Source of the DNA: Natronosalvus rutilus
Lineage (GTDB): Archaea > Halobacteriota > Halobacteria > Halobacteriales > Natrialbaceae
Assembly (NCBI RefSeq): GCF_024204665.1
Contig: NZ_CP100355.1
Location: 2,895,451-2,959,450, forward strand
Direction of reading: 5' to 3'
DNA length: 64,000 bases
Shown here: one piece after another, positions 1 to 7,176 of the stretch
How the letters are laid out: the number at the start of each line of letters is the position of its first letter
How positions within the stretch are numbered: position 1 is the stretch's first letter
Made by a program: the position numbers and the translations under genes
Notes under the pieces: model-generated
What the model was told of the DNA's origin: nothing
Seen by the model: only the letters and a program-made list of their open reading frames with translations
Database searches by the model: none

Positions 1-472
1 CGTGGCTCCCTTCCGCGTCGACGCCGCCCAGGATGGGGTGGATGGCGAAGAACGGGCCGCCGCGGGCGAAGTTGCCCGCGAGGGTGGCGAGTGCGTCGAT
101 GCTCATCTCCTCGCCGCGTCGGGCGCTGTAGAGGTTGACCTCGGCGCGGAGGCTCTTGATGAACGACTGGGCACCGCCGACGCTGCCGACCATCGTGAGC
201 GCGCCGGTCGGGTGGATCTGCTCGACCTTCTGGACGTTCTTGTTCGAGACGAAGCGACCGCCGAGGCTCGCGCGCATGTCGGTCGCGATGACGACGCCGT
301 CGGCCGTCGTGATGCCGATTGTCGTGGTCCCCGTCTTGTTCACGTTGTCCAGCTCGGCCTGTGAGAGGCCGTTCTGGGGGAGCGAGCCGAGTTCCGGCTC
401 GTACGGCGAGGGCTCGTTCGCCAGCTGGTCGACGGTGCGAGAGAACTCGGAGTCGTGGGATGGCGTTCGCAT
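1..472 (-). CDS. psmB: Proteasome beta subunit, 3' end cut by window edge
   Basis: Catalytic subunit of the archaeal 20S proteasome, an N-terminal-threonine hydrolase that degrades proteins in the cytoplasm. About 157 residues are visible. A propeptide of about 48 residues ends in KTG, followed by TTTIGITT, so the predicted mature N-terminal nucleophile is Thr49. The next motif, GVVIATDMRASLGG, carries the conserved Asp, and Lys lies in VSNKNVQ. The start at 472 is preferred over an in-frame ATG at 481, because the propeptide then begins MRTPSHDSE as in haloarchaeal relatives and a TATA box lies about 29 nt upstream. The C-terminal part lies outside the window. Confidence 0.95.
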   Translation of the reverse strand, partial: MRTPSHDSEFSRTVDQLANEPSPYEPELGSLPQNGLSQAELDNVNKTGTTTIGITTADGVVIATDMRASLGGRFVSNKNVQKVEQIHPTGALTMVGSVGGAQSFIKSLRAEVNLYSARRGEEMSIDALATLAGNFARGGPFFAIHPILGGVDAEGSH

Positions 473-497
473 TATCCGCATGTTACGGCCGACAGGG

Positions 498-504
498 TAT
501 AAAA
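498..504 (-). promoter_or_regulatory. TATA box of psmB
   Basis: TTTTATA on the minus strand, centred about 29 nt before the psmB start, as expected for a leaderless archaeal transcript. Confidence 0.6.
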
Positions 505-616
505 CATCGGCGGTCACCGTGCTTCATTCCGGTTTCGCCGCGTCGCATAACGCGGTGGCTCGAGGTCGGGTCGTTCACGGCGGCTCGAGGTGTGTATCGG
601 TAGAAGAGGTGGACGT

Positions 617-793
617 TCAGGGCTCCGGCTGGGCGTTCTCGTAGGCCTCACCGACGGTGGCGAGCATCTTGTGAACCGGGATCGAGATCCCGGCCTGGCG
701 GGCGGCGACCGCGAGCGGCATCATGACGATACCGACTGCGATGCACAGTTGATACAGTGCGAACAGGGACGCGTGGTACACGCGGGATATCAT
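617..793 (-). CDS. Small hydrophobic protein, 58 aa, function unknown
   Basis: ORF of 58 codons starting MISRVYHASLFALYQL and ending ENAQPEP. Residues 9-31 form one hydrophobic segment (ALYQLCIAVGIVMMPLAVAA), so it is probably a single-pass membrane protein with a short soluble tail. It lies upstream of psmB on the same strand, about 145 nt away, and has its own strong TATA box, so it is probably transcribed separately. I do not recognise a named family. Acidic residues are few, as in small haloarchaeal membrane proteins. Confidence 0.7.
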   Translation of the reverse strand: MISRVYHASLFALYQLCIAVGIVMMPLAVAARQAGISIPVHKMLATVGEAYENAQPEP

Positions 794-1119
794 CGGCGTT
801 CGGTCGATGGTCAGACCAGGTGTATATATAAGCCTTGTTGCCCCGACAGCGAGTTGATGATTAATCAGGAGGGATTGAGGTAGACGCTGTCTTGCGGTTC
901 AAGTACAGTTGTGGAAAGAGCAACTGGATCCGCGTTTCTGCCCGAGGAATGGGTATCCAGACGCCAATACACCGGGGCAATTTCCATAACTTATGGCCAA
1001 CGTAGGCCAACCGTGCGCGCGTCTCGGTTCGTGACGTCCCGACCCGCGGACTGGTTTCGACGACGAACGGAGCGCGGCCAAACCGCAAAGCAGGAAACCC
1101 CGGGGCCCGACCAGTGGGT
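794..1119. other. Intergenic region without a recognised gene
   Basis: It holds the TATA box above and a perfect 10-bp palindrome TGATTAATCA at 858-867. A short direct repeat GGCCAAC occurs at about 991-1011, near ATAACTTATGG. The ORFs crossing it lack haloarchaeal amino-acid bias. No RNA gene is recognised. Confidence 0.5.
823..832 (-). promoter_or_regulatory. TATA box of the 58-aa gene
   Basis: TTATATATA on the minus strand, about 30-35 nt before the start at 793. Confidence 0.55.
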
Positions 1120-1476
1120 ATGGCCAACTATCTCGTCGCGATGGAAGCCGCGTGGCTCGTTCGCGACGTCGAGGCGATTGACGACGCAATCGGCGTCGCC
1201 GTCAGCGAAGCCGGAAAGCGACTCAACAGCGAGAATATGGAGTACGTCGAGGTCGAGGTGGGCGCGACGGGCTGTCCCGCCTGCGGCGAACCGTTCGACT
1301 CCGCGTTCATCGCGGCCGAAACCGCGCTCGTCGGGCTCGCTCTCGAGATGGACGTCTTCAACGCTGACAGCGAGGAACACGCCTCCCGTATCGCGAAGAG
1401 CGAGATCGGCGGGGCGCTTCGGGACGTACCGCTATCGGTCGTCGAAATCTTCGAACTCGACGACGACGAGGACTGA
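1120..1476 (+). CDS. UPF0212 (DUF555) family protein
   Basis: Conserved archaeal protein of unknown function, 118 residues. It begins MANYLVAMEAAWLVRDV and keeps the family core, including a CPACG pair (CxxC, near residue 51) that suggests metal binding. The C-terminus is acidic (ELDDDED). An in-frame GTG at 1114 would add two residues; ATG 1120 is chosen because it gives the usual family N-terminus. It stands alone between divergent upstream genes and the XRE-CBS regulator. No enzymatic role is known to me. Confidence 0.85.
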   Translation: MANYLVAMEAAWLVRDVEAIDDAIGVAVSEAGKRLNSENMEYVEVEVGATGCPACGEPFDSAFIAAETALVGLALEMDVFNADSEEHASRIAKSEIGGALRDVPLSVVEIFELDDDED

Positions 1477-1517
1477 CCCCAACGGCGGGTTCTCGAGACC
1501 GTCCCACCCAAACACAT

Positions 1518-1536
1518 TTCTATAACCCGCGGTTAT
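1518..1536 (+). promoter_or_regulatory. Promoter with overlapping palindrome upstream of the XRE-CBS gene
   Basis: TTCTATAA (1518-1525) overlaps a palindrome with perfect 6-bp arms, ATAACC-CGC-GGTTAT (1522-1536). It ends 8 nt before the ATG at 1545. The position fits an autorepressor operator; this is inferred. Confidence 0.45.
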
Positions 1537-1544
1537 GTGCCGGT

Positions 1545-2084
1545 ATGGACCTGCCGACGCCGACGGACCTCAGACAGCGCCGGAACGAACTGGAACTCAC
1601 CCAGAGCGAACTGGCTAACCGGGCCGACGTCTCCCAGCCACTGATCGCCCGCATCGAGGGCGGCGACGTCGACCCGCGACTCTCGACCCTGCGTCGGATC
1701 GTCAACGCTCTCGAGGACGCTGAGGGCGACATCATCCGTGCGGACGACCTCATGCACGAGGACGTGGTCAGCGTCGCCCCCGACGATCCGGTCAGCGAGG
1801 CCGCCCACCAGATGGAACGGGAGGCGTACTCGCAACTGGCGGTCATCCAGGACGGGATTCCAGTGGGGTCAATCAGCCAGACCGAACTGGTACACCTGGA
1901 CGAGGAAGACCGCAACGAACCCGTGGCCGAACACATGGCCGAGAGCTTCCCGACCGTCTCGAAGGACGCGACCCTCGACGAAATTAGCAACCTCCTCGAG
2001 CACTACAAGGCCGTCATGATCACCGAGGCGGGCCAGACCGTCGGCATCATCACCGAGGCGGATCTGGCGGCGCGGCTGTCCTGA
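1545..2084 (+). CDS. Transcriptional regulator, XRE helix-turn-helix plus CBS pair
   Basis: A 179-residue protein. Residues about 6-60 form an XRE-type helix-turn-helix (LRQRRNELELTQSELANRAD, then SQPLIARIEGGDVDPRLSTL). Residues about 65-178 form two CBS motifs (LMHEDVVSVAPDDPVSEAA and HMAESFPTVSKDATLDEI), each ending in a glycine-hydrophobic stretch. CBS pairs usually bind adenine nucleotides, so DNA binding may respond to energy charge or another ligand; this is a family inference. The gene is monocistronic, and a palindrome overlaps its promoter, which suggests autoregulation. Confidence 0.88.
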   Translation: MDLPTPTDLRQRRNELELTQSELANRADVSQPLIARIEGGDVDPRLSTLRRIVNALEDAEGDIIRADDLMHEDVVSVAPDDPVSEAAHQMEREAYSQLAVIQDGIPVGSISQTELVHLDEEDRNEPVAEHMAESFPTVSKDATLDEISNLLEHYKAVMITEAGQTVGIITEADLAARLS

Positions 2085-2167
2085 CCGTCGTCTCTCCCGG
2101 CTCGTCTCTCCGGATATTGTACGCACGAACCGAAACGACCTTTTCGAATCGCTCTCCTCGTCTCGCC

Positions 2168-2824
2168 ATGACGACGACCGTCTACTTCGACCTCGACGGC
2201 ACGCTCCTCGAGTACACGACGCCGTTCGACGAGTTGCTCGCCGGCGTCCTCTCCGAGGACCCGTCCCCGGAACTGGCCGAATTCTTCTCCGATCGGGTGC
2301 TCGAGGGCATTACCGGGATCGAACCCGATCCCTACGAGCAGGCGTTCGAAGCGATCTGCGAACGCTACGGGATTTCGGGGGATCCGCCGTCGCTCGCCGC
2401 CGAGTACGTCGCCCTCGAGGCAGCGTCGATGACCATCGACCCGGTGGTTCGACGACTCCTCGAGACCGTCGCCGACCGGCATCGGACGGGGATTCTTACC
2501 AACGGTGACGGGCCCATGCAGTGGCGCAAGATCGAGGAACACGGCCTCGACGAGATCGTGGACGAGGTCATCGTCTCGAACGATCTGGGCGCCCGAAAGC
2601 CCGATCCCGAGATTTTCGAGGAAGCGAAGGCGCGCCTGCCAGCGGACGCGTACCTCTACGTTGGAGATACGTACGAACACGACATCATCCCAGCCCAAGA
2701 GCAGGGGTTCGAAACGGTGTACGTGGGCGACGAGGAGCGGCCAGAGGCGAGGGTCGCCGCCAGCGGGACGGACGCCCTCGCCTCTCTGCTCCTTCCGCTA
2801 CTGGAGACCACCGACGATCGGTAA
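2168..2824 (+). CDS. HAD-superfamily hydrolase
   Basis: Likely phosphatase of the haloacid dehalogenase superfamily, 218 residues. Motif I is FDLDGTLLEY near the N-terminus (nucleophile Asp and general-acid Asp), motif II is ILTNGDG, motif III is the Lys in GARKPDPEIF, and motif IV is YVGDTYEHDI. A helical cap follows motif I. The start at ATG 2168 places motif I five residues in, as usual; the longer reading frame adds an unrelated extension. The substrate cannot be told. It ends 18 nt from a second, convergent HAD gene. Confidence 0.87.
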   Translation: MTTTVYFDLDGTLLEYTTPFDELLAGVLSEDPSPELAEFFSDRVLEGITGIEPDPYEQAFEAICERYGISGDPPSLAAEYVALEAASMTIDPVVRRLLETVADRHRTGILTNGDGPMQWRKIEEHGLDEIVDEVIVSNDLGARKPDPEIFEEAKARLPADAYLYVGDTYEHDIIPAQEQGFETVYVGDEERPEARVAASGTDALASLLLPLLETTDDR

Positions 2825-2842
2825 TTGCTGTGTCAGACGTCG

Positions 2843-3544
2843 TTACGACTCGAGCCAGGGTGGCTGCTCGAGATCCGCCAGCGACTCGAGCGTGTAGTCC
2901 GGGCAGGGCGTCGGCTCCGCGGGAAAGTCTGGCCCAGGGGGCACCCAGACCGATCGAATCCCGGTCGCTCGAGCACCCGCGACGTCGCTCGAGAGGGAGT
3001 TCCCGACGTACACCGCGCGCTCCGGATCCGTCTCGAGGGCCGCGAGCGCCCGCCCGAACGGCTCCGGATCGGGCTTCGGCGCCGTGTCGTACCCTGCGAA
3101 GACCGTCGTATCGAACGCGTTGGTGAGGCCGACGGCGGCGAGTTTCTCACGTTGCATTCCGGGGTCGCCGTCGGTCACGAGGCCGAGTCGGTACTCCTCG
3201 CCCAGAGTCTCGAGGACGTCGGGAACGCCCGAAAGCGGATCGACCGCTCGCTGGTCGCGCTCGGCGGCGAACGCCTCCGCGACGGCGATGCCGGCGTCCC
3301 GTTCGAAGCCCGCTTCGACCGCCAGATCGCCGAAACACCGTTCGCGCAGGTCGGCGACGCTCGAGCTATCTTCCAGGTAGTCGTCGTACCGGTCGTAGTA
3401 CGCCGACGGCTCGAAGAGTGGATCGACGCCGGCGCGCTCGAACGCTCGCTCGAGGACCGTCGCCGGCGACCGGCGGTAGCGACAGAGGGTGTCGTCCAGG
3501 TCGAACAGCACGGCGTCGACGGGGGCCGTCGTGGGTACGGTCAT
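2843..3544 (-). CDS. HAD-superfamily hydrolase
   Basis: A 233-residue HAD hydrolase with all four motifs: VLFDLDDTLCRY (I), LGLVTDGD (II), APKPDPEPF (III, Lys) and VYVGNSLSSDVAGAR (IV). Its cap and length resemble the + strand HAD gene, so the two may be paralogues. The start at 3544 overlaps the stop of the upstream gene by ATGA, showing translational coupling with the 168-residue protein at 3541-4047. The substrate is unknown; phosphoglycolate-type phosphatases share this architecture. Confidence 0.86.
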   Translation of the reverse strand: MTVPTTAPVDAVLFDLDDTLCRYRRSPATVLERAFERAGVDPLFEPSAYYDRYDDYLEDSSSVADLRERCFGDLAVEAGFERDAGIAVAEAFAAERDQRAVDPLSGVPDVLETLGEEYRLGLVTDGDPGMQREKLAAVGLTNAFDTTVFAGYDTAPKPDPEPFGRALAALETDPERAVYVGNSLSSDVAGARATGIRSVWVPPGPDFPAEPTPCPDYTLESLADLEQPPWLES

Positions 3545-4047
3545 CCGTTCCCCCGACCGCCGTCTCGAGCGTACCCCTCGGGCGTTCGCTCGGCGAGGTC
3601 GAACAGGACTGCCCACTCGAGCAACCGCCGGACGCGCTCGCCCCAAATCTCCTGGAGGCGGGTCCGGTGTTTGTGTTGCTCGTAGGCCGGGATTTCGTCG
3701 CGGAACGACTCGAAGACGGCGTCGGCCGAGAGCGGTCCGTCGGCGGCCTCGAGAATGTCGAGGACGACGGGCACGCCGTAGACGCGCTCGCGAAACGCCT
3801 CGCGGAGGTGGTCGGGGTCGGGGTCGACCCGTTCGCGGTAGAACCCGGCCTGGCCCTCTCGAGCGAGTTCGAGCGCCCGGAGGAACGTCAGCCAGGTCCG
3901 GGCCTCGTCTCGCGGACCGATCCCCGTCTCGCGCATGATCCGGGCGCAGCAGTCGTCTTCGGTACCGGGGACGAGGGGGACGGCTCGCTGGACGGTCTCG
4001 ACGTACTCGAGGTCCTCGGGCGCCTCGGGGACGAGTTTGAACTGCAT
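3541..4047 (-). CDS. Conserved haloarchaeal protein, function unknown
   Basis: A 168-residue soluble protein starting MQFKLVPEAPEDLEYVETVQ. It has two cysteines (DDCCARIM) and a conserved-looking TWLTFLRALELA helix. The C-terminal half (residues about 90-150) reads like a small helical or winged-helix domain (VVLDILEAADGPLSADAVFE). It lies between mch and a HAD hydrolase on the same strand: 7 nt after mch and overlapping the HAD start by 4 nt, so it is probably part of their operon. I do not recognise a named family. Confidence 0.75.
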   Translation of the reverse strand: MQFKLVPEAPEDLEYVETVQRAVPLVPGTEDDCCARIMRETGIGPRDEARTWLTFLRALELAREGQAGFYRERVDPDPDHLREAFRERVYGVPVVLDILEAADGPLSADAVFESFRDEIPAYEQHKHRTRLQEIWGERVRRLLEWAVLFDLAERTPEGYARDGGRGNG

Positions 4048-4054
4048 ACGGACC

Positions 4055-4999
4055 TCAGCGGTTGGTATCGAGGCCGAAGGACTCGACCAGAACGTTCTCG
4101 TCCGTCTCGCCGTAGACGTAGGTCGGGCCGCCGAGGACGTCCACGGTCACCTTCGCCGGGCCGAACAGGTCGGCCGACGTCTCCTCGAACGACCAGTCTC
4201 GATCCTCGAATATGTCGGCGAACGGCGTGCCGTACTCCTCGGGCGCGCTCGAGACGACCGCGTCGAAGGCGTCGAAGTCCTCGCGGACCACGAGGTGGGC
4301 CGTCCCGCCGTAGGCGACGGCGTCGTTCGTCCGGCCGATGGCCGTCTGCTCGTCGCCGGCAACCGGCGGGACCGGCGCGCGCCCGGTCGCGGAGACGACG
4401 TCGAGCGGGTCGTAGCCCAGTTCCACGAGGTTGAACGTCGCGTGCTCTGCCACGCGGGCCGCGTTCGTGACGCTCCCGACAACGCTGGCAGTGGGGTAGG
4501 CCAGCAGGAAGACGCCGCTGGTCTCGACGTCCGTGAGGGCGGCCACCTGCTCGGCGGCGGCCTCCGTTGGCTGCTCGTCGGTCTCGAGTGCGAGTGCCGT
4601 CAGGTCGAAGGCGTCGGTGTAGCCGATGCGGCGGAACTCCGTCTCTTCGGCGACGAGCGCGCGAGCGGGGCCACTTCCGAGGGCCTCGAAGTCCTCTGTC
4701 GTGAGTTCCCAGCTGGCCTTCTGTGAACAGAGTAACGCCAGCCCGGGTTGGTCCGTCGAGAGTCCGACGTGCAGGATGGGCGCACCACCGATCTCCGTGA
4801 GGTCGCGACTCGGGGTCGCGAGCCCGGCCGTCTGGATCTCCGTACACAGTAGTCCCGCTTCGATACCGCCGTCGAACTCGAGGCCGAAGTCGAGCACCGT
4901 CGTCTCGTTCTCGAGTTCGTACGCGCCCACGTTGAGCTCCTCGGTGAACTCGAGGGCCTCGTCGACGAGTTCGATGGCCATCCGGTTGAGACTCTCCAT
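4055..4999 (-). CDS. mch: Methenyltetrahydromethanopterin cyclohydrolase
   Basis: The enzyme hydrolyses N5,N10-methenyl-tetrahydromethanopterin; in non-methanogenic haloarchaea the reaction belongs to C1 metabolism with folate- or pterin-type carriers. The protein has 314 residues, starting MESLNRMAIELVDEAL, with the family core ELENETTVLDFG, an internal glycine-rich AYPTASVVGSV and the hallmark AIGRTNDAVAYGGTAHLVV. The start at 4999 is chosen over 5026 because it gives the family N-terminus and a TTTGAA box lies about 26 nt before it. It heads a probable operon with the two following genes. Confidence 0.9.
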   Translation of the reverse strand: MESLNRMAIELVDEALEFTEELNVGAYELENETTVLDFGLEFDGGIEAGLLCTEIQTAGLATPSRDLTEIGGAPILHVGLSTDQPGLALLCSQKASWELTTEDFEALGSGPARALVAEETEFRRIGYTDAFDLTALALETDEQPTEAAAEQVAALTDVETSGVFLLAYPTASVVGSVTNAARVAEHATFNLVELGYDPLDVVSATGRAPVPPVAGDEQTAIGRTNDAVAYGGTAHLVVREDFDAFDAVVSSAPEEYGTPFADIFEDRDWSFEETSADLFGPAKVTVDVLGGPTYVYGETDENVLVESFGLDTNR

Positions 5000-5074
5000 G
5001 GCTCGGGCTACTCGCTCCGCCTTCAAACCGTTTGTTAGTTGTGGCCAGGGGCGATTACTCGCGACTGCTCGCGA

Positions 5075-5386
5075 CTATTTGCGACTTCTCGCCGGCCGCT
5101 CGAGGTGGGACTCGACGGCGTCGACCTTCGCCGCCGCCGACTCGTCGCTCGTCCGCTTGTCGTCGATCTTGAGGAAGGTGCTGACCCGGTCGCCGTCGAC
5201 GGCCTCGTGGGCCGCCTGCGCCGCGGCGAACAGCTCGCCGATGTCCTCGGCCTCAATGGTCGTCCCCATCGGCCCGGTTTCGTACTCGACGTCGTAGTCC
5301 TCGAGTGCATCGATGGCGTTCGCGACCGCTTCGGACATGCTGTCTTCGACGACCGGTGCCGTGCTCAGAAAGCCGATGACCGTCAT
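5075..5386 (-). CDS. MTH1187-family thiamine-binding protein
   Basis: A 103-residue protein of the DUF77/UPF0045 (MTH1187/YkoF-like) fold, which forms oligomers and binds thiamine or similar ligands. Family landmarks are the N-terminal IGFLSTAPVV, the helix DSMSEAVANAIDALEDYDV, YETGPMGTTIEAE and a C-terminal helix. It lies 75 nt upstream of mch on the same strand. A TATTTCTA box sits about 26 nt before its start (5409-5416). A role in thiamine handling is a family inference. The tenA gene of this window lies far away. Confidence 0.85.
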   Translation of the reverse strand: MTVIGFLSTAPVVEDSMSEAVANAIDALEDYDVEYETGPMGTTIEAEDIGELFAAAQAAHEAVDGDRVSTFLKIDDKRTSDESAAAKVDAVESHLERPARSRK

Positions 5387-5408
5387 GGTCGATCCGATAC
5401 CGAGCGAA

Positions 5409-5416
5409 TAGAAATA
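5409..5416 (-). promoter_or_regulatory. TATA-like box of the thiamine-binding gene
   Basis: TATTTCTA on the minus strand, centred about 26 nt before the start at 5386. Confidence 0.4.
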
Positions 5417-5602
5417 CCTGTCCGTTGCGCGGGACTGCGAGATAGCGCGACGTGGAGACTAGTGTCTCGATGGTGAGGTCGACGATACCGAGACGGCGAT
5501 ACTGATGTCGACGAAAATCGAGAATGCAACGCTCGAGTAGCCCGGGTCGATACCGATACGGACGGTATGGCTGACGCTGGACGCCACTACCAGTGTCGGT
5601 CG

Positions 5603-5953
5603 TCAGCGAAGCGGTGACTGGCCGCTGTCAGTCGGTGGGTAGACGAAGATGTCGCCGTTGGCGAAGACGTACACCTCGTGCTCGAGTGCGCTGAAGCACA
5701 CGTGGCCGTCGAGTCGTCGCCCGCCGTCGTTCTTCGGGCTGAATAGTCGCTCGAGCGCGTCAGGATCGATGCTGTCGTACAGCGAGAACTCGCCCTGGGA
5801 GACGTCGACGTTCGCGATGCTCGAGAGGGCGTGTACGATGGTCGTCGTCAGCGTCGCCGTGCCGTCGGGGTCGTAGCGAAAGACGTACCGGCCGTTCGCT
5901 TGGTCGTAATTCGAGTCGTTCGTGCTGTCTGGAGGAGGGATTTCAGTTTGCAT
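5603..5953 (-). CDS. HalOD1 output-domain protein
   Basis: A 116-residue stand-alone HalOD1 domain, a haloarchaeal output module often linked to signalling proteins. The hallmark order is visible: YVFRYDPDGTATLTTTIV, a helix, LYDSIDPDALERLF, then a beta-rich end with VCFSALEHEVYVFANGDIFV. There is no signal peptide or membrane segment. It lies alone between the thiamine-binding gene and tRNA-Leu. A 23-bp near-palindrome lies about 30-50 nt upstream. The molecular function of the domain is unknown. Confidence 0.82.
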   Translation of the reverse strand: MQTEIPPPDSTNDSNYDQANGRYVFRYDPDGTATLTTTIVHALSSIANVDVSQGEFSLYDSIDPDALERLFSPKNDGGRRLDGHVCFSALEHEVYVFANGDIFVYPPTDSGQSPLR

Positions 5954-5983
5954 ATCGGTACAAAGGGCTACGCAGTTTTCCAG

Positions 5984-6006
5984 GTGTCCGTACCGGGTCC
6001 GGACAC
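5984..6006. promoter_or_regulatory. Near-perfect palindrome upstream of the HalOD1 gene
   Basis: GTGTCCG at 5984-5990 is mirrored by CGGACAC at 6000-6006. The inner ACC/GGT also pairs, giving 11-bp arms with one mismatch around a central base. It lies just upstream of the expected box A of the gene starting at 5953, a place typical of activator operators. Confidence 0.4.
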
Positions 6007-6333
6007 AAAAGTCAATCGGCCCAAGAAACGGTTAGACGGCCTATATTGCTCTCGAGAGACACCGTCAATACCTCGTGACGGTTTTCTGGGTCGACCTGAA
6101 AACCACGTCGGGCTCCGGCGATTCGGCGGAATGTGGTTCTTTCGAGCCTACGCTGACACTCATTGTGCTGCCCGTAAACGACGCTCGCGCTCGACAGACA
6201 AATAGCTCACCGCGGACTTCTGCGTGACAGCGCCGTCGCTTGAGTAAGCGGTTCGTCGGAAAGGATTATGCGTGGGTGATGTCCACGAAGGGAGATCACC
6301 TGCATCGAGTGGTGGGATAATCCACCGTTGCGA
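6007..6333. other. Intergenic region between HalOD1 gene and tRNA-Leu
   Basis: No convincing gene. ORFs here lack haloarchaeal codon and amino-acid bias. It contains a short inverted repeat (GGTGGGATAATCCACC, 6311-6326) close to the tRNA 3' end, which could help end or process the tRNA transcript. Confidence 0.4.
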
Positions 6334-6418
<85 letters not shown>

Positions 6419-6455
6419 TCGCGGCGTCTTTCTGCACTTTCCGATATCCAACGGG

Positions 6456-6464
6456 CATATAAAA
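6456..6464 (-). promoter_or_regulatory. TATA box of tRNA-Leu
   Basis: CTTTTATATG on the minus strand, about 38-46 nt before the mature tRNA 5' end, which implies a short 5' leader. Confidence 0.6.
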
Positions 6465-6566
6465 GCCCTTTCTTTTGCCGCCGACTCTGGGGGGCCGTCA
6501 CACAGAAACCGGTAATCGACGGGCAGTGAACGGTGCCTTGAAATGTCGGACCGGCCAATGGTAGTC

Positions 6567-7091
6567 ATGGCAAAATACTCGACCGGCTCGTCGTCCGGCG
6601 GCGGCGGGACGAACTGCGAGCTCTGTGGCGCCGAAAGCGACTCGCTGCGTCGAGCGACCGTTGCCGGCGCCGACCTCGAGGTCTGCCCGAGCTGTGCCCC
6701 CCACAGCGACGAGCAAAAGCAGCGTAGTCGTCGATCGGGGGGCTCCGGCTCCAGCGGCTCGCGATCCCAGGACGAACCCAATCGCAAGAAGAAGGCCGCC
6801 CAGAACGTCGCCCGCGCGAACCCGATCTGGGACGGCGACTCCGAACACTGGGAAAAAGAGGGAACGAACTACGACGACGACCCGCTGCCGTACCTCGTCT
6901 CCGGCTACGGTGAACGCGTCGAGGCGGCCCGCCAGGAGGCCGGATTAAAACGCGAGGAGCTCGCCGAGGAACTCGGCTGTCGCGAGTCCGACCTGCTGGC
7001 CGTCGAACAGGGACGAGCGACCCAGGCCGGCGTCGGTGGCGGGCTCATCACGGCCCTCGAGTCGGTTCTCGAGGTCGAACTCGCCGAATAG
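6567..7091 (+). CDS. Multiprotein bridging factor 1 family protein
   Basis: Archaeal MBF1-like regulator of 174 residues. The N-terminal zinc ribbon has CELCG near residue 17 and CPSCAPH near residue 40. A basic Ser/Arg-rich linker follows (about 50-85). The C-terminal XRE-type helix-turn-helix (about 115-174) is GYGERVEAARQEAGLKREEL then GCRESDLLAVEQG. ATG 6567 is chosen because MAKYSTG fits the family; the ATG at 6543 would add eight residues. The gene is divergent from tRNA-Leu. It is thought to bridge transcription factors and TBP or to bind ribosomes; this is family knowledge only. Confidence 0.88.
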   Translation: MAKYSTGSSSGGGGTNCELCGAESDSLRRATVAGADLEVCPSCAPHSDEQKQRSRRSGGSGSSGSRSQDEPNRKKKAAQNVARANPIWDGDSEHWEKEGTNYDDDPLPYLVSGYGERVEAARQEAGLKREELAEELGCRESDLLAVEQGRATQAGVGGGLITALESVLEVELAE

Positions 7092-7147
7092 TGCCCGTAC
7101 TCGCACCAATTGGTTCTGCAGATCCAGAGACGCCCCGGCGAGCAGAC

Positions 7148-7153
7148 TTTTAT
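7148..7153 (+). promoter_or_regulatory. TATA box of the alanyl-tRNA editing gene
   Basis: TTTTAT centred about 26 nt before ATG 7177. Confidence 0.5.
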
Positions 7154-7176
7154 CGGAGGCCGACGGAGTGCCACCA

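Noticed and set aside
5039-5476. 145-codon + strand frame over the thiamine-binding gene
   Set aside because: Antisense shadow of a gene with clear family motifs and a promoter.
7036-7176. Upstream start for the AlaX-type gene
   Set aside because: It overlaps the end of the MBF1 gene, and the added residues are unlike the family. The TATA box points to 7177.
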